NCBI GenBank assembly: GCA_026770025.1
Contig: JAMXDE010000014.1
Coordinates: 930,001 to 994,000, forward strand
From: Craspedostauros australis
Taxonomy: Eukaryota > Bacillariophyta > Bacillariophyceae > Mastogloiales > Achnanthaceae
Direction of reading: 5' to 3'
Length of the DNA: 64,000 nt
Below the pieces are notes generated by a model. That model saw only the letters and a list, made by a program, of their open reading frames with translations, had not been told where the DNA came from and did no database searches. Each line of letters begins with the position of its first letter. Position 1 is the stretch's first letter. The translations under genes were made by a program, and so were the position numbers. Shown in pieces: positions 53,564 through 64,000 of the stretch.

Positions 53564-56500
53564 TTACTCGACGAAGCATTCGATGACATCGCCAGCCTCG
53601 AATTCTTCGAAGTCCCTCAAGCCGATACCGCAGTCGTTTCCGGCCTCGATGGAATCGGCATCCGCCTTGAAGTTGCGGAGTGTCTTTATTGTCGTCTCGA
53701 TCAGGATCTTGTCTCCTCTCAGCACACGGACGTTACCACCCTTGCGGAGGATGCCCTCGGTACACTTGCTACCGGCGATGTTACCGGTTCCCCCGATGTT
53801 GAACACCTCCTGGACGACGGCTGCTCCTGTGAACTCACCGTCTGGGGTTGGGGAGAGCACCTCCTGCATTCGGGACTCCACGGACTCGATGGCATCGTAC
53901 ACGACGCTGTAGTACTCGATAGGGATGCCGAGCATGCGTGCCTCCTCGGACGCTTCGTAGGATGCAGCGACGTTGAAGGCGATGATGGTGGTGTCTTTCG
54001 TCACGTCAGCGATGGCGATATCACCCTTGTTCACCTCTCCGGCCTCGCTGGTGAGGACCTTCACTGTCACGATGGCCTCCTCGTCTTCGCGCTTCAGGTC
54101 GCGCAAGGCACGGGTCAGCGCCTCCGCGGTACCCTGCACGTCGGCCTTCACGACCACGCACATCTCGCGGTGATCCTTGGTCATGGTGAATGCGCTGTTG
54201 ATGGACGACATCAGGTTGGTCTGGTACGATGACGAGGATCGCTCACGGGCAAGTCTGTCCACGACGGAATCAAGTTGAAAATTGATGGCGGCCAGCAAGT
54301 TGTAAAGGGGGATGGAGACATGCATCAATGCAGACGGACAATGTTGAGTTGAATCAACAATCGAAGGGTGAGACGAGAACAAAGCACACCACACGGTTGG
54401 CAGATTCCGAATCAAAAGCAATCTCCAAACATCACAGATAGGAAACAGAAAGTATGGTGCATGTGCCGCGTCGATCGTTGTTCCCACATCACTCATGTTG
54501 CAACGTACCTCTGTCGGTTCTCGGCAAGACCTCTGGCGGTTTGTTCATCATCGACGGAAATCAGCACATCTCCTGCGGATGGGATTTCGTTGAATCCCAC
54601 AACGCGAACTGGGACGCTTGGGCCGACCTCATCGTAACGGGTCTTGCCGTCGTTGGTGGAGATCAAGGCACGGACCTTTCCGTGGGCCTCACCAGCGACG
54701 AAGTTGTCGCCGACACGCAGGGTTCCCTTCTTCACGAGGCAGGTTGCGACGGTACCGAGCCCACGCTCGACCTTTGCCTCCACGACGATGGTCTCGGCAT
54801 CGCGGTTTGGATTGGCCTTGAGGTCTTGGATCTCGGCCTGGAGCATGATCTTATCTAGCAGTTCATCGAGGTTGGTGCCCTCCTTGGCACTGATCTCGGA
54901 GCAGAGGACGTCTCCACCGAAGTCTTCGGTGAGGATGTCGTACTGGGTGAGCTCGGTCTTGACCTTGTTCGGGTCGGCGGCCTCCAAATCGATCTTGTTG
55001 ATGGCCACCACAACTGGGACACCGGCCTGGCGTGCGCAAGCGATGGAGTCAGCCGTCTGCTTCATGACTCCATCGTCCGCGGCGACGACAAGGATGACAA
55101 TATCCGTAATGTTGGCTCCGCGCTCTCGCATGTCAGTGAAGGCAGCGTGACCCGGAGTATCGATGAACGTGATGTCCCTTCCGGCGTGATCAACCTGGTA
55201 GGCAGCAATGTGCTGGGTGATACCACCAGCCTCGCCGGCGGTGACGCGGGTGTTGCGGAGTGCGTCCAGCAAGGACGTCTTTCCATGGTCAACGTGTCCC
55301 ATGATGGTGACGACTGGCGCACGCGGTTCCAAGTCTTCTTCGTCATCCTCCGATGTAACGTAGCCAACGCTGATGGCACTGTCCTCGTCTTCCTCCTCTG
55401 CGTCTTCGAAGCTGCGAGGAGTGATATTACGACCAAGAGGAATAGCAAAGAAGAAAACCAAGAGGAAAGCCAAGAGCAAGGAAGAAAACGAAGACAAAGA
55501 GCAAGAGGAGTGTGTGGTGTGAGAAAGAGACGGAGAAAGAAGAAGTTGAATTGGATTCACAATGGACCCGTTGGTTGGGATATGTCTTCAAAAATGTTGT
55601 TGCAGACTCATTTGATGGATAGCATCCCCGCCTCACTGCAGAGCGCGCAACAAATTAGGATGCACTCTGGCAGAATGCGGTACTTACTCCTCATCATCCT
55701 CGTCCAATTCTTCTGCTCCGCCGACGATCTTTCCGAAACCTTCCGCAACAGCAGCAGCGGTAGTTGGGTCAAGGTTCTGCGTCATGGAGGCCATGACGCC
55801 CAAGTCGGTCATCAAGAACTTGATGACGGCGACTGGCTTTTCATCGATGATCTCGGCAAGGGCGCTGACAGACACTGGACCTCTGCACACCACATGAGTG
55901 ATTGTTGTTGTTCGTTGTTGTTGTTGTTGTTTGGTGGTGGTGAAGTGTTGCGCAGGAAGAAATGGGTTGGGAAGAGTGAAATCAGAAGACAAAGTTGTGA
56001 GTGTGTTGCCGTGCCATGCTTGTGGTGGCACCTCAACATCCTCGCTCAACGCCAATGCCGACAAGAGATGACACTGAGTTGCATCCCAGTTTTTAAAAAT
56101 AGCAAAATGAAAGAGATGGTCTCGTGCGATGCGCATTTCATGTCATGGAAAAGTATGTCAAGTAGTATGTCACGCATGCGTGCATGCAGGGTATGTCATG
56201 GTTGTCCCACTTGGGCATCAGATGCATCGAAATGGACATGATGGATGGATGGATGAATGTCAGAACAAACAACTTACTCTGGCAAGTCGACAGTACGACT
56301 CTGAATGGCGGCCTCAGCCTTGGCAGCTCTCTGGGCTGTGCGATCGCGCTTCTTCAAACTGCTACGTCCCATGCTGAGAGACGCGGCACGTCCTCGCTTG
56401 CCGGTTCCCATTCGCAGGGATGTCCTTGGCTGATTTTTCTTGTATTCGTCGCCACCTCGTGCCTTCTTGCCTCTGCCGGCAGCTTTGCGCTTGTCGAAGG

Positions 56501-57574
56501 CTCCGCCACCTGCTCCTCCGCCGCCGCCGCCTGCTCCGCCAGTTGGTGAGCTTGGGCCTCCCCACGAAGTTTTGGGCCCAGAACCACCTCTGTTGTTGGA
56601 GTCATTGGATGCTCCTGGTCCTCGGGGCGACCTCTCCCTCTGATTGTTGTTGTTGTTGTTGTTGTTGTTGTTTCTCTGGTTGTCACGCGGTGGACGTGGT
56701 TCCATCACCTTGACAATTCTCTGCACCTTCTTCGGGTTGACAAGTTTCAATGCAGGCTCTCCTCCTCCGCCGCCTGCTGGTCTGCCACCGTTGCCTCTGT
56801 AGCCACTGCGTCTGCTGTTGTTGTAGCCGCCGTTTCTACCATTGCTGTCCCTGTTCTTATTGTTTCTGTAATTGTTGTCTCTGCTTCTGCCATTGCTGCC
56901 ATTGCTGCCATTGCTGTTGTACCGACGGTTGTTCGGTGGAGCCTCGCCGCTGGACGTCTTTTCAGGCGTTGAGTAGAGTCTGGATCCATATGAACAATAC
57001 AACGTGCGTGTTGGATAGTATTGCAATGATGCAAATATGGAGCCAGTCAAGTCGGATGGTTGAGTGAATGGATGTCAGTCAGTGAAAAGGTGATTGTGTG
57101 AGTGAGTGATATGTGCGAGAATGTGTGGTTGGATATGACGAGCCATCGGTGGGCCTCATCATTATGTTGCGAGACACGTTGTGGCTCATCGGACAACACC
57201 ATACCAATAGACACAGAATCGCCCCATACCTTCCGAAGTCGCAGGATGCCGATGGTTGGATATCCATCCATAACCGTACAGGCAAGCAATCGCGCAGCTG
57301 AAGATCGCAAGAGGAGAACAGCTTCATCAGTCCCATGACATCATTGTCATCATCGTCGTCGTCGCCGTCCTCATCACGTGTCATACACTACATGTCACAC
57401 AGAGTACGTCGCTCACCTGGAAACAGGAGAGAATGTGGTGACCTGTCTGCCGATCGCCTGATCTCTCGCAATGGGATGCCCAAGTGGGGAGAATGACAGC
57501 ACAACATCAGTCATGCCAACAAGGACTGCGCAGGCCAAGACTTTCATGGCCGTTGTTCCCATGGTGACAGTCAT
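53564..57574 (-). CDS. infB: Plastid translation initiation factor IF-2, 5 exons
   Basis: Minus-strand exons are 57574-57417, 56979-56278, 55882-55688, 55411-54509 and 54254-53564, giving 882 residues; all four introns (437, 395, 276, 254 bp) are phase 2. IF-2 is the GTPase that delivers initiator fMet-tRNA to 70S ribosomes. Exon 1 encodes a signal peptide ending '[11 protein letters not shown]', a plastid-type bipartite cue. Exon 2 is an Asn/Gly/Arg/Lys-rich linker with poly-Asn. Exon 3 holds the IF2_N fold ('[20 protein letters not shown]'). Exon 4 holds the G domain: 'GHVDHGKT' (390-397), 'DTPGH', 'NKID'. Exons 4-5 hold domains II-IV ('[14 protein letters not shown]', 'GKVRAL'). Mitochondrial targeting is the alternative, but the hydrophobic leader favours plastid. 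The first in-frame ATG is at 57574; ATGs at residues 5 and 10 are also possible. Confidence 0.9.
56643..56675. repeat. (GTT)n coding trinucleotide tract, poly-Asn in IF-2
   Basis: About ten gtt units on the plus strand encode a run of ten Asn in the IF-2 linker on the minus strand. A length polymorphism is likely. Confidence 0.9.
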
Positions 57575-58359
57575 TGCCAATTCCTTTCTCGTGCTTCGGT
57601 TGCGTTACTTCACGTTGCTTAGTCCTTCCTTCCTCTCTTGATGTCTCTTTCCTCGCGAAAGGCTAGACCGTAGTATCAGGATTCGTACTCGTAGCTTGTG
57701 TTGTTCTTCGATGTGATGGACGACGGCACGAAGTGGATCAGATCGGTGAACATCAACTCTCCTCTCCTTGTCTAACGCTAATTTTGTGTTGATGTGGGTT
57801 GAGGTTGTCGGATGACGGTGAGTGGAGGAGGCTGTGTCATTCCGCGCACACTTTTCTTCTCCTTCCTTCATTTCGTTGGTTGTTGAGTCTGATGGGACAA
57901 TCGTCAGTCAGCACGCACGGAAGGCGTACAGACGTGCGCAATCAATTCTTTCAGACAAGCTGACAAGTGAAATCAAGGACTTTTTTAGACCCTTTATTGA
58001 CACCGATTTTCGAACATCGTGCTTGAAAATGGCAACTGACTCTCATCAAATTCGTTCGTATCAGTGAATCCGTATTGTCCAACACCTAATCAATCACAGC
58101 CTCCGATGTCACGGTTTTCGTGACAGAGGGAGAAAGAAATGAGGATGTTGAATCAACCCAACACCAGACAAGAATCCACAGAAAAGCAGATGGCCGCCAT
58201 CATTCTACCTCATCACGCCACACCACCCCACATTGCGTTGCATTGCATTGCATTGCATTGCCCATGACCGCCACCTTCGCCTGAACAGCTATCGTCACCA
58301 CCACCGTCATCTCTGCCCGTACCATACATTGCCGTCATCGTTACCATCTGTTGCACGAC
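57575..58359. other. Divergent intergenic region between IF-2 (-) and SEN34-like gene (+)
   Basis: 785 bp. An 81-codon ORF at 57822-58067 (+) has no recognisable domain. A (ttgca)n microsatellite lies at 58231-58261, about 100 bp before the SEN34-like start. Confidence 0.55.
58231..58261. repeat. (cattg)n microsatellite
   Basis: Six copies of a 5-bp cattg/ttgca unit, one of them imperfect, upstream of the SEN34-like gene. Confidence 0.95.
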
Positions 58360-59011
58360 ATGTCTGAATGGGAGGCAAAGATCGCGATCCTACGAAAGCA
58401 CTTCGAAGCCAAGGGATACCGTGTGCATTCGGGATTGCAGTTTGGATGTGAGCTCGTTCTTTACGCTGATGATCCAAGCAAGGTGCATTCTGACTTTTGC
58501 GTTCATCTGGTTCGTGATGGTGCGTTTCTGCTCACATAAAATGTGCAAGTGGCAATGGCGAGGCTCTCTTGAACAACGTGGCCATGTTGAGAGCGTCAGC
58601 ATTGCTTAGTACTCTATTCGTATCGCCAGCACAGTGCAGAACCGCGCAGATTGCTCGGTTTCTCGATTGTTCTCGTGTCAAAAGGTGAGGCGGAGGTTCT
58701 CACATGAATTGTTCTCTCTCTCTTTCCCTCATCCCCATGCCTTCTGCTTGCTTTCCCTTGATTGCCTCAACTCTACTCTCTCTGTAGACGACTTCCTGGA
58801 TTGGAAGCAGATGCAGGTGCTTGTGCGATCCATGCCGGATCTTCACAAGACTCTGATCTTGGCAAAGATTTGCTACGAGGATGATACGATTGATCACACT
58901 GGCGAACGCAAGGCGATCGTCCAAGAGCTGGCGTTGGCCACTGAGCACGCGCCATTTCGCCACAAGAAGCACAAGATTGAGGTGGGTGGTCAGATCAAGC
59001 CGCCGAAGTGA
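58360..59011 (+). CDS. Minimal tRNA-splicing endonuclease catalytic subunit, SEN34-like, 2 exons
   Basis: Exons 58360-58519 and 58788-59011 give only 127 residues; the 268-bp intron is gtgcgt...tag, phase 1, and the join reads 'HLVRDDDFLDWKQM'. The protein is almost exactly one tRNA-intron endonuclease catalytic domain: 'GYRVHSGLQFGCELVLYADDP', then 'HSDFCVHLV' and 'LHKTLILAKI'. The catalytic triad Y35-H43-K74 has spacings of 8 and 31 residues. That is the human SEN34 spacing and not the longer SEN2 one, so SEN34 is favoured. Family SEN34/SEN2 proteins usually carry an N-terminal domain of 100-200 residues, absent here unless an upstream exon was missed. The enzyme excises introns from pre-tRNAs. 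Confidence 0.78.
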
Positions 59012-59988
59012 GCTGCAGCCATGGTCTCTATACGTCACGCCAACAGCGCTCACGTCGACCGGCTAGTATGAAGCGCAATGGGAGCATCACAATTGGGGAC
59101 TGCAGGGCAAGACAAGAGCGAAAGGGGAAAGAGAAGCAGCATATCCCATCAAGTCAATCTTGGATCAGCAGAGAGAGAGGCATGGCAAACGAGATCAGTA
59201 GCTTGACGTTCACGTCAGCACCGAAAGTTCCGACCTGGCTCCTCCATGTGCGGTGTAGCCAGGTTGCTGTCGCAACTCTTGATGACCAGGCGCGCCACGT
59301 ATGATGATCATGGACCCACCGTCTTCGCGATCTATGACGTACCACTTGACCTACCTACCTTGCCATGCACGACATGCCCGTACTTGTGTCTTGTGCACTT
59401 GTCTACCAAGAGGCTGGTGTTCGCAACGCCATCCAACCGGAGCTCGTTGAAGCGCGTTTTTACGTCGTCAGAAGAGAAAAATCTCCAGGAGACGGCACCA
59501 GGAGATAGGCCTTCGTTCTGCGGCTTCTGCAATTAGATTCTTCAATGCAAAGTGATGGGAAACATGATGTCATCCATGTTCGCAATTCCACCGCGGTCGT
59601 AACCCGAGGAGAGGAACAATCTCGGCGAAGGGCCCACACGGCACGAATGGAACGCATTCTGCTCCCCTGCCCCTTCTCTGGGCAGCTGCCCATGTGATTG
59701 CAGATGCTGATGAGCTATCCCACGATCGTACGACCACGTCCCGCAAAATGTTCCCATTTTCGGTAATACTCCTAGACTATATAATCTTACCTTTGGTAGC
59801 ACGATATGTGTGGCATGTAGATGTTGGTATTATACTTGTTGTTGTAAATGTACGTAATGGTATCATGGAAAAAGCTAAGCTACCCTAATGGAACAAAATG
59901 CAGCGGTAGCGAGACAAATGCAGCAATAGAGCTGCACTTGCCACCCGTCTTGCCGATCGGATGGCTGGGATAATGGAGATCATGTGAA
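59012..59988. other. Intergenic region between convergent SEN34-like and HSF genes, with possible degraded minus-strand coding sequence
   Basis: 977 bp. The minus strand holds protein-like stretches in two frames: 'RFNELRLDGVANTSLLVD' near 59440, then 'WYVIDREDGG' near 59330. They are separated by a gap that breaks the frame. No family was recognised. This may be a frameshifted gene, a pseudogene or chance; see findings. Confidence 0.35.
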
Positions 59989-62043
59989 TCATACGTAGGC
60001 CTGTTGCACTGGGACCTCGTCCATTCCAGGGCTGTTGCCGATGTCGTTCGATTCGAGGTAGTGGAATGGGAGACCTTCGAAGAAGATCTTGTCTCCTGAA
60101 TGTGCCCCATCGTCGAAGTATCCATGGCCGCCCGTAAAGCTGATCTCTGCCGGGATGGAGATCATGGGGAAATCGCCTGAAGAGGACCCCGCCGTTGTCA
60201 AGATGCATGGGCGTGACACGTTGGTCGGTGAGACCACGTGGACCAACGAACTTCTTGTTGGAACGACTGAGCTGCTGATGCTGTCAGATCGTGCCCTCAT
60301 GAGCTTGTTGCGGTCGCTCTCGGACTCGTCTGATGCCGAAACGACTTCGTGGCGGAACTGCTCTTCGCCGAAGGGCTTCGGCGGTGCCGTGATCAAGCCT
60401 TGGTGGAATGTTGGTGTGGTTGGGCATGTCTTCAGGTCCGATGTGATGTCGAGATACCGGGAGACGTCCAGGACCTGGCCCCCCTCTTGCTCCTGGCATG
60501 GTTCCATCTTGTAGAAGTCAGGCTCCGTTTGTGGAGACGATGCTGCCTTGCACCCGTTGCCCTGTGGTTGGTTGTGATTGGTTATGGAGGTTGTTGTGGA
60601 AGGTCATTGAAAGAAAGATGAGTGATGAGGTAAGTGAGTGAGTGAATTCAATCTGGCAAAGATCATCGCCTTGTCGACATGGGCAAGCAAACGCATAGAG
60701 ACACTACTCTCCAGAGTCTTTGAGCACATCACATTTCGATACTCTGCACATGTCTCTTGACAAGCGCAATGGACAACAGGTGTGCCGAGAGAGGCAGGAG
60801 CCGACGACGTGATCACGATGGTTGCTGTTCTATTGACGTACCTTGACTCGTGTCCTCACCATGCGCTTGCAGAGATCCATTCTGCCTCGGATGAAGAGTT
60901 CATGGTAGTACCTGTGCAGTGTACGAATGGAGCAGAAAGGAATGCAATTGTGTTGGTGGTGTGTTGGTGCCGTGCAAGGTGTGAGAGGAGGGTTTGATGC
61001 GCTCTGCTGCTGCTGTGAATGTGAGCTGCTGCACGCCACGAGGAGCCTGCAATGCGAGTTAACAACGATGTGATCAATTGGATGTGAAAGAGCACATCCC
61101 AGGGCAGTTTGACAAAAGCATCTTTTGGTGCACGAGCATTGCATCATGCGATGAGATGTGCTTTTCGGAGCATGGAGAACGCGACCTGTGCGAACTTACC
61201 CTCCTCGATCTGGACCGGTTGTGAGTCTCGAAAACCCGTAAAGGTTGAGTTGGCGTTGGAAGCTGGTGAGCTTGCTTTGTCGGAAGTATCTGGAGGTCGT
61301 GTTGGTGATGGTGTTGGTGATGGTGTTGATGTTGGAGATGATGGTGGCAATTGGTGGTCGCAGTCGCGGCGAAAAAGATACACATCGAAGCGAAGATAGA
61401 TGGTGAGTTGGGCGTTGTTGTGTGTCACCTTGGTGGAACTCATTGGTGTTCGAACCAGCGACATCAGGTGCAAGTGTAGGCGAGGGATCAACGCAACACC
61501 AACGCAAGATCGGCGGGAGAAGAAAGCCAAGAGAGATCGCAGGTCGCGACAGTGAACTTACTTGGGCATCACTTGTTCCAGAAACTCCTTCGGCTTGTGT
61601 ACCATGAAGCAGCGTCCGTGGGGTTGCCACCTGACGATGCTGCTCATCCCTTCACCATCAATGCAACCGAGCATGAAGTGAAGCTTCTCGGGGAATGGGA
61701 CGGCCACACCACCACGGTGTCCCTTTCGTCGCTTGGCTGCGCCTTTGTTTGCGACGGCGGCTGGAGCCTCGTGATGGACGGGATCGCGGGAGTGGTCGTG
61801 GTAGTTGTGCTGGACGTAGTGCTTCTCGCGCGCGCCATTGCCTGGAGCAGACGCATTTGCGTTCGCCCCACGATATCCCCGCGATTGGCCTCTTGGAGTG
61901 CGCGGACTGCGCTGGCCTTGTCGTTGAGGGGGCTGTGTGGTTGGGCTCATCTTGATTTGGATCTTGATCTCGGGTGCGTCGGCTTTGTGGATTGGGATGA
62001 TGGCTCGGGTTGGGTTGGATTCGGTAAGATGATCTTTGGTCAT
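59989..62043 (-). CDS. Heat-shock-factor-type transcription factor, 4 exons
   Basis: Minus-strand exons are 62043-61562, 61289-61200, 60911-60842 and 60561-59989, giving 404 residues; introns of 272, 288 and 280 bp are GT-AG. The HSF DNA-binding domain (about 117-220) is assembled across three introns: 'FPEKLHFMLGCIDGEG', 'FMVHKPKEFLEQVMPKYFR', 'QSKLTSFQRQLNLYGFSR' and 'GYYHELFIRGRMDLCKRMV'. The recognition helix 'SFQRQLNLYGF' is intact. After the domain, 'KAASSPQTEPDFY' is a tail motif common in diatom HSFs. The N-terminal 115 residues are basic and disordered. No clear HR-A/B trimerisation coiled coil was seen, as in many diatom HSFs. A downstream in-frame ATG at 61950 is an alternative start. 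Target genes are unknown; this family is greatly expanded in diatoms. Confidence 0.9.
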
Positions 62044-63302
62044 GCGCGCTGATGCTTTGGATTTGTGAGTGTTTGGTGTTCGTCGTCTGGTGCCTGCTGC
62101 GTGCTACTTGTTCGTAGGAATTGTGGCAGCTGATGGCAGTGATGGTTTTGCTTCTGTGGATTTTCTGCTTTGTCTCTTCTCTCGCGCACTTACGCACCTT
62201 GTTGTGTTCTTTCTCGTTTTCTTCTTCGCTTTTGCGCGGAGGGTGTCTGAGGGGGCTCCCTTGATGGATTGGGTCTGCGTACCCACTTTGTTCCTGTCTC
62301 ACCTCCCACGGCGTGTTGATCGCTTCTGCGAGTACGAGCAACGATGGCACGCGAGCAGTCGTACGCGTACGAGTATGTGTGGCGCAGCGCACCAGCTTGC
62401 CAGGTTACCTTCTGCTCTTGTTCCGCGAAAGACACCACACGCAGCTGCGCAGCCTCGGCTTTTATCACAACCTCTGTCTGCTGTTCAGTTGTCACTTCGC
62501 TCTGCGTCGTTGACATTTGCTTTGTTTCTTTGGTTGGAACTGCAACATGGCCCGTACGAGCTACCCGTACGGATACCTCGTGCGAGAGTGCGGATCCGGC
62601 ACTGAGGACAACGCGCGTTTGGGCGAGGAAGGTTCGGAGTGTGGGCCCGAGTGTGGCGCGGCCACGAATGGCCAGAGCAGAGGTTTCTTCCTCTCCCTGC
62701 CTTCCTGTGTCTGTTGGAGTAGGCGCAGCAGGTTGATGGGTGCCACAGGACATCGAAAACGTTTCGATGTTCCTCATTTGGTGGCCTTGATGTCTCAGAC
62801 ATCAAAACCCAACAACAGATGGCCAGCGCCTGATTGTCTTCCTTCACCTCCCAATCACTAACTGCCTTGCGTGTCATAATTGCCTCCAATCGCACCCATG
62901 TCGGAAGAATTGATGGTTGATTGCAGTGCGACATTCATGTGACACGCCTCACCAATGTCAACCAGCTGGCGAACACAACCTTGTTTCGCTCATCCCCAAT
63001 CACAAAGAAGAATCCGGTACCCAGTTGATCCCTTCGACCATTGGAAACTATTGCAGTACTATGACGTCGCCGTATGCCGTAAGGCTATTATTTAAACCTA
63101 GATATTGTATTGCGACGACGATAGTAGTTGCAAGGTACTCTATCTCTACAGACTCTACTCACACTAAGCCACATGCACTTACATGGTATGGTATGGTACA
63201 TTTGACGCACGAGGCATATGCACAAGATTGGTTGGTGTTTGTCGGCTCTCTTTTTCTCCATCTCTGTCTCTGCCTCTGCGTCGCCTCTGCGCCCGTGTGA
63301 GC
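62044..63302. other. Intergenic region between HSF and kinase genes
   Basis: 1.26 kb: 5' flank of the HSF gene and 3' flank of the kinase. Overlapping ORFs at 62069-62777 lack domain features. Nothing is supportable. Confidence 0.55.
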
Positions 63303-64000
63303 TCAGATGCTCGTTTTTCGAACCAAGACGCGTGTTGGGGCACCGGCTGCCGATGCGGTGCCGCGGGTCTGATACTGCGCGCGATGATGATTGTTGGTGA
63401 CTCTGCCACCCTGCGGGTTCCGCTTGCGAAGCACCGGACTCTTCTTGATGCGACCCGGCGATGCCAGCATGCTGACCTTTGACGCATTCTTGCCGGTCAC
63501 CCAGGGATGCGACAGCGCCTGCTCTGCCGTGTACCGCGTGGCAGGATTGATGTCCAGGAGATGGTGCAGCAAGTCCTTCGCGGATGGTGACAGATTCCTC
63601 GCCCATTGCGGAAACCTCAGGACGAACTTCGACCGCACCAGATCGTCGCTGGGCACCGTCTGCGAATCATCGTCGAATGGGAGGCAACCGCACAGCAACA
63701 CAAACACGATAACTCCAAGAGCCCACGTATCGACCGCCCTTGTGTATTCACGGCGCTGCAGCATCTCCGGCGCCAAGTATCCCCTCGTACCCAAGAAGCT
63801 CCCCGTGACAGGCTCATCCATGTTCTTGCTAAGGCCAAAATCGATAATCTTGACGTCGACCTCGTCGTTGCTCGTTCGCGGCACCTTCTTGAGAAGCAGG
63901 TTTTCTGGCTTGAGATCCCTGTGCACGATGTTTTTGGAGTGCATGTACACCAGCGCGCTCGTGACCTTCTTGACGATCCTCGATGCCTCTTCTTCCGTGA
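63303..64000 (-). CDS. Serine/threonine protein kinase, CAMK-type, C-terminal part (cut by window edge)
   Basis: The minus-strand frame is open to the window end, so the N-lobe lies outside. The visible part begins in the C-lobe: 'EEEASRIVKKVTSALVYMH', catalytic loop 'HRDLKPEN', DFG loop 'IIDFGLSKNM', and activation-segment end 'GTRGYLAPEML'. 'DTWALGVIVFVLLCGCLPF' and the final 'RYTAEQALSHPWV' complete the lobe. This is the CAMK/CDPK layout. The tail after the kinase domain is about 65 residues, basic and Ser-rich ('SPGRIKKSPVLRKR'), with no EF hands and no obvious calmodulin-binding helix. Substrates are unknown. The stop at 63303 is clear. Confidence 0.9.
   Translation of the reverse strand, partial: TEEEASRIVKKVTSALVYMHSKNIVHRDLKPENLLLKKVPRTSNDEVDVKIIDFGLSKNMDEPVTGSFLGTRGYLAPEMLQRREYTRAVDTWALGVIVFVLLCGCLPFDDDSQTVPSDDLVRSKFVLRFPQWARNLSPSAKDLLHHLLDINPATRYTAEQALSHPWVTGKNASKVSMLASPGRIKKSPVLRKRNPQGGRVTNNHHRAQYQTRGTASAAGAPTRVLVRKTSI

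Noticed and set aside
1-64000. CRISPR arrays, insertion sequences, prokaryotic operons, tRNA or rRNA genes
   Set aside because: None seen; the repeats present are microsatellites or coding repeats. A tRNA scan by eye is not exhaustive, and tRNAscan-SE would settle it.

Overview
The window is nuclear DNA from a photosynthetic eukaryote, most likely a centric diatom or another stramenopile with a secondary plastid. Three observations support this. Two genes start with a bipartite plastid presequence: a signal peptide followed by an ASAFAP-type motif (SAFAP at 44183-44197, LSFSP in the plastid IF-2). The heat-shock-factor DNA-binding domain and the membrane-anchored GH81 glucanase are of the diatom kind. 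Genes are separated by 0.4-2.3 kb and carry canonical GT-AG introns of about 200-650 bp, with long Asn-, Gln-, Gly-, Pro/Thr- and Asp-rich stretches. The exact genus cannot be fixed from sequence alone.

Layout, left to right: 3' part of UTP20 (+, cut by the left edge); SLC10/bile-acid-sodium-symporter-like carrier (+, 2 exons); RHG-type histidine phosphatase (+); USP5/isopeptidase T deubiquitinase (-, 3 exons); ABHD1/3-YheT type alpha/beta hydrolase (+); ankyrin-TRP-like cation channel (-, 3 exons); small HYPK-like UBA protein (-); membrane-anchored GH81 endo-1,3-beta-glucanase (+, 3 exons); Cys-rich type I membrane protein (-); large coiled-coil, putative BAR/PH protein (-, 2 exons); 1956-residue modular repeat protein with a WH2-like Gly-rich tail (+, one exon); plastid-targeted repeat protein of unknown function (+, 2 exons); molybdenum insertase with a degenerate MogA-like tail (-); GOST/lung-7TM family protein with a Pro/Thr-rich ectodomain (-, 5 exons); plastid translation initiation factor IF-2 (-, 5 exons); minimal tRNA-splicing endonuclease, SEN34-like (+, 2 exons); heat-shock-type transcription factor (-, 4 exons); and the C-terminal part of a CAMK-type kinase (-, cut by the right edge).

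There is no operon or defence-island logic. This is an ordinary eukaryotic neighbourhood mixing RNA processing (UTP20, SEN34), ubiquitin handling (USP5, HYPK-like), plastid function (IF-2, the repeat protein), storage-glucan metabolism (GH81) and membrane signalling (channel, GOST, kinase, HSF). The most novel element is the 36954-42824 protein. It carries twelve 'DG(K/T)KVRR' modules with recurring 'GFLD...SVAGDQ' linkers, eight 'PEGMxxVP' units and eight 'RGGLxxAI' units, arranged around a conserved-looking unknown domain. The plastid protein with repeated RPxD...GPLG units is the second candidate for something undescribed. Intron boundaries were assigned by hand from splice consensus, reading frame and family continuity; none has transcript support.
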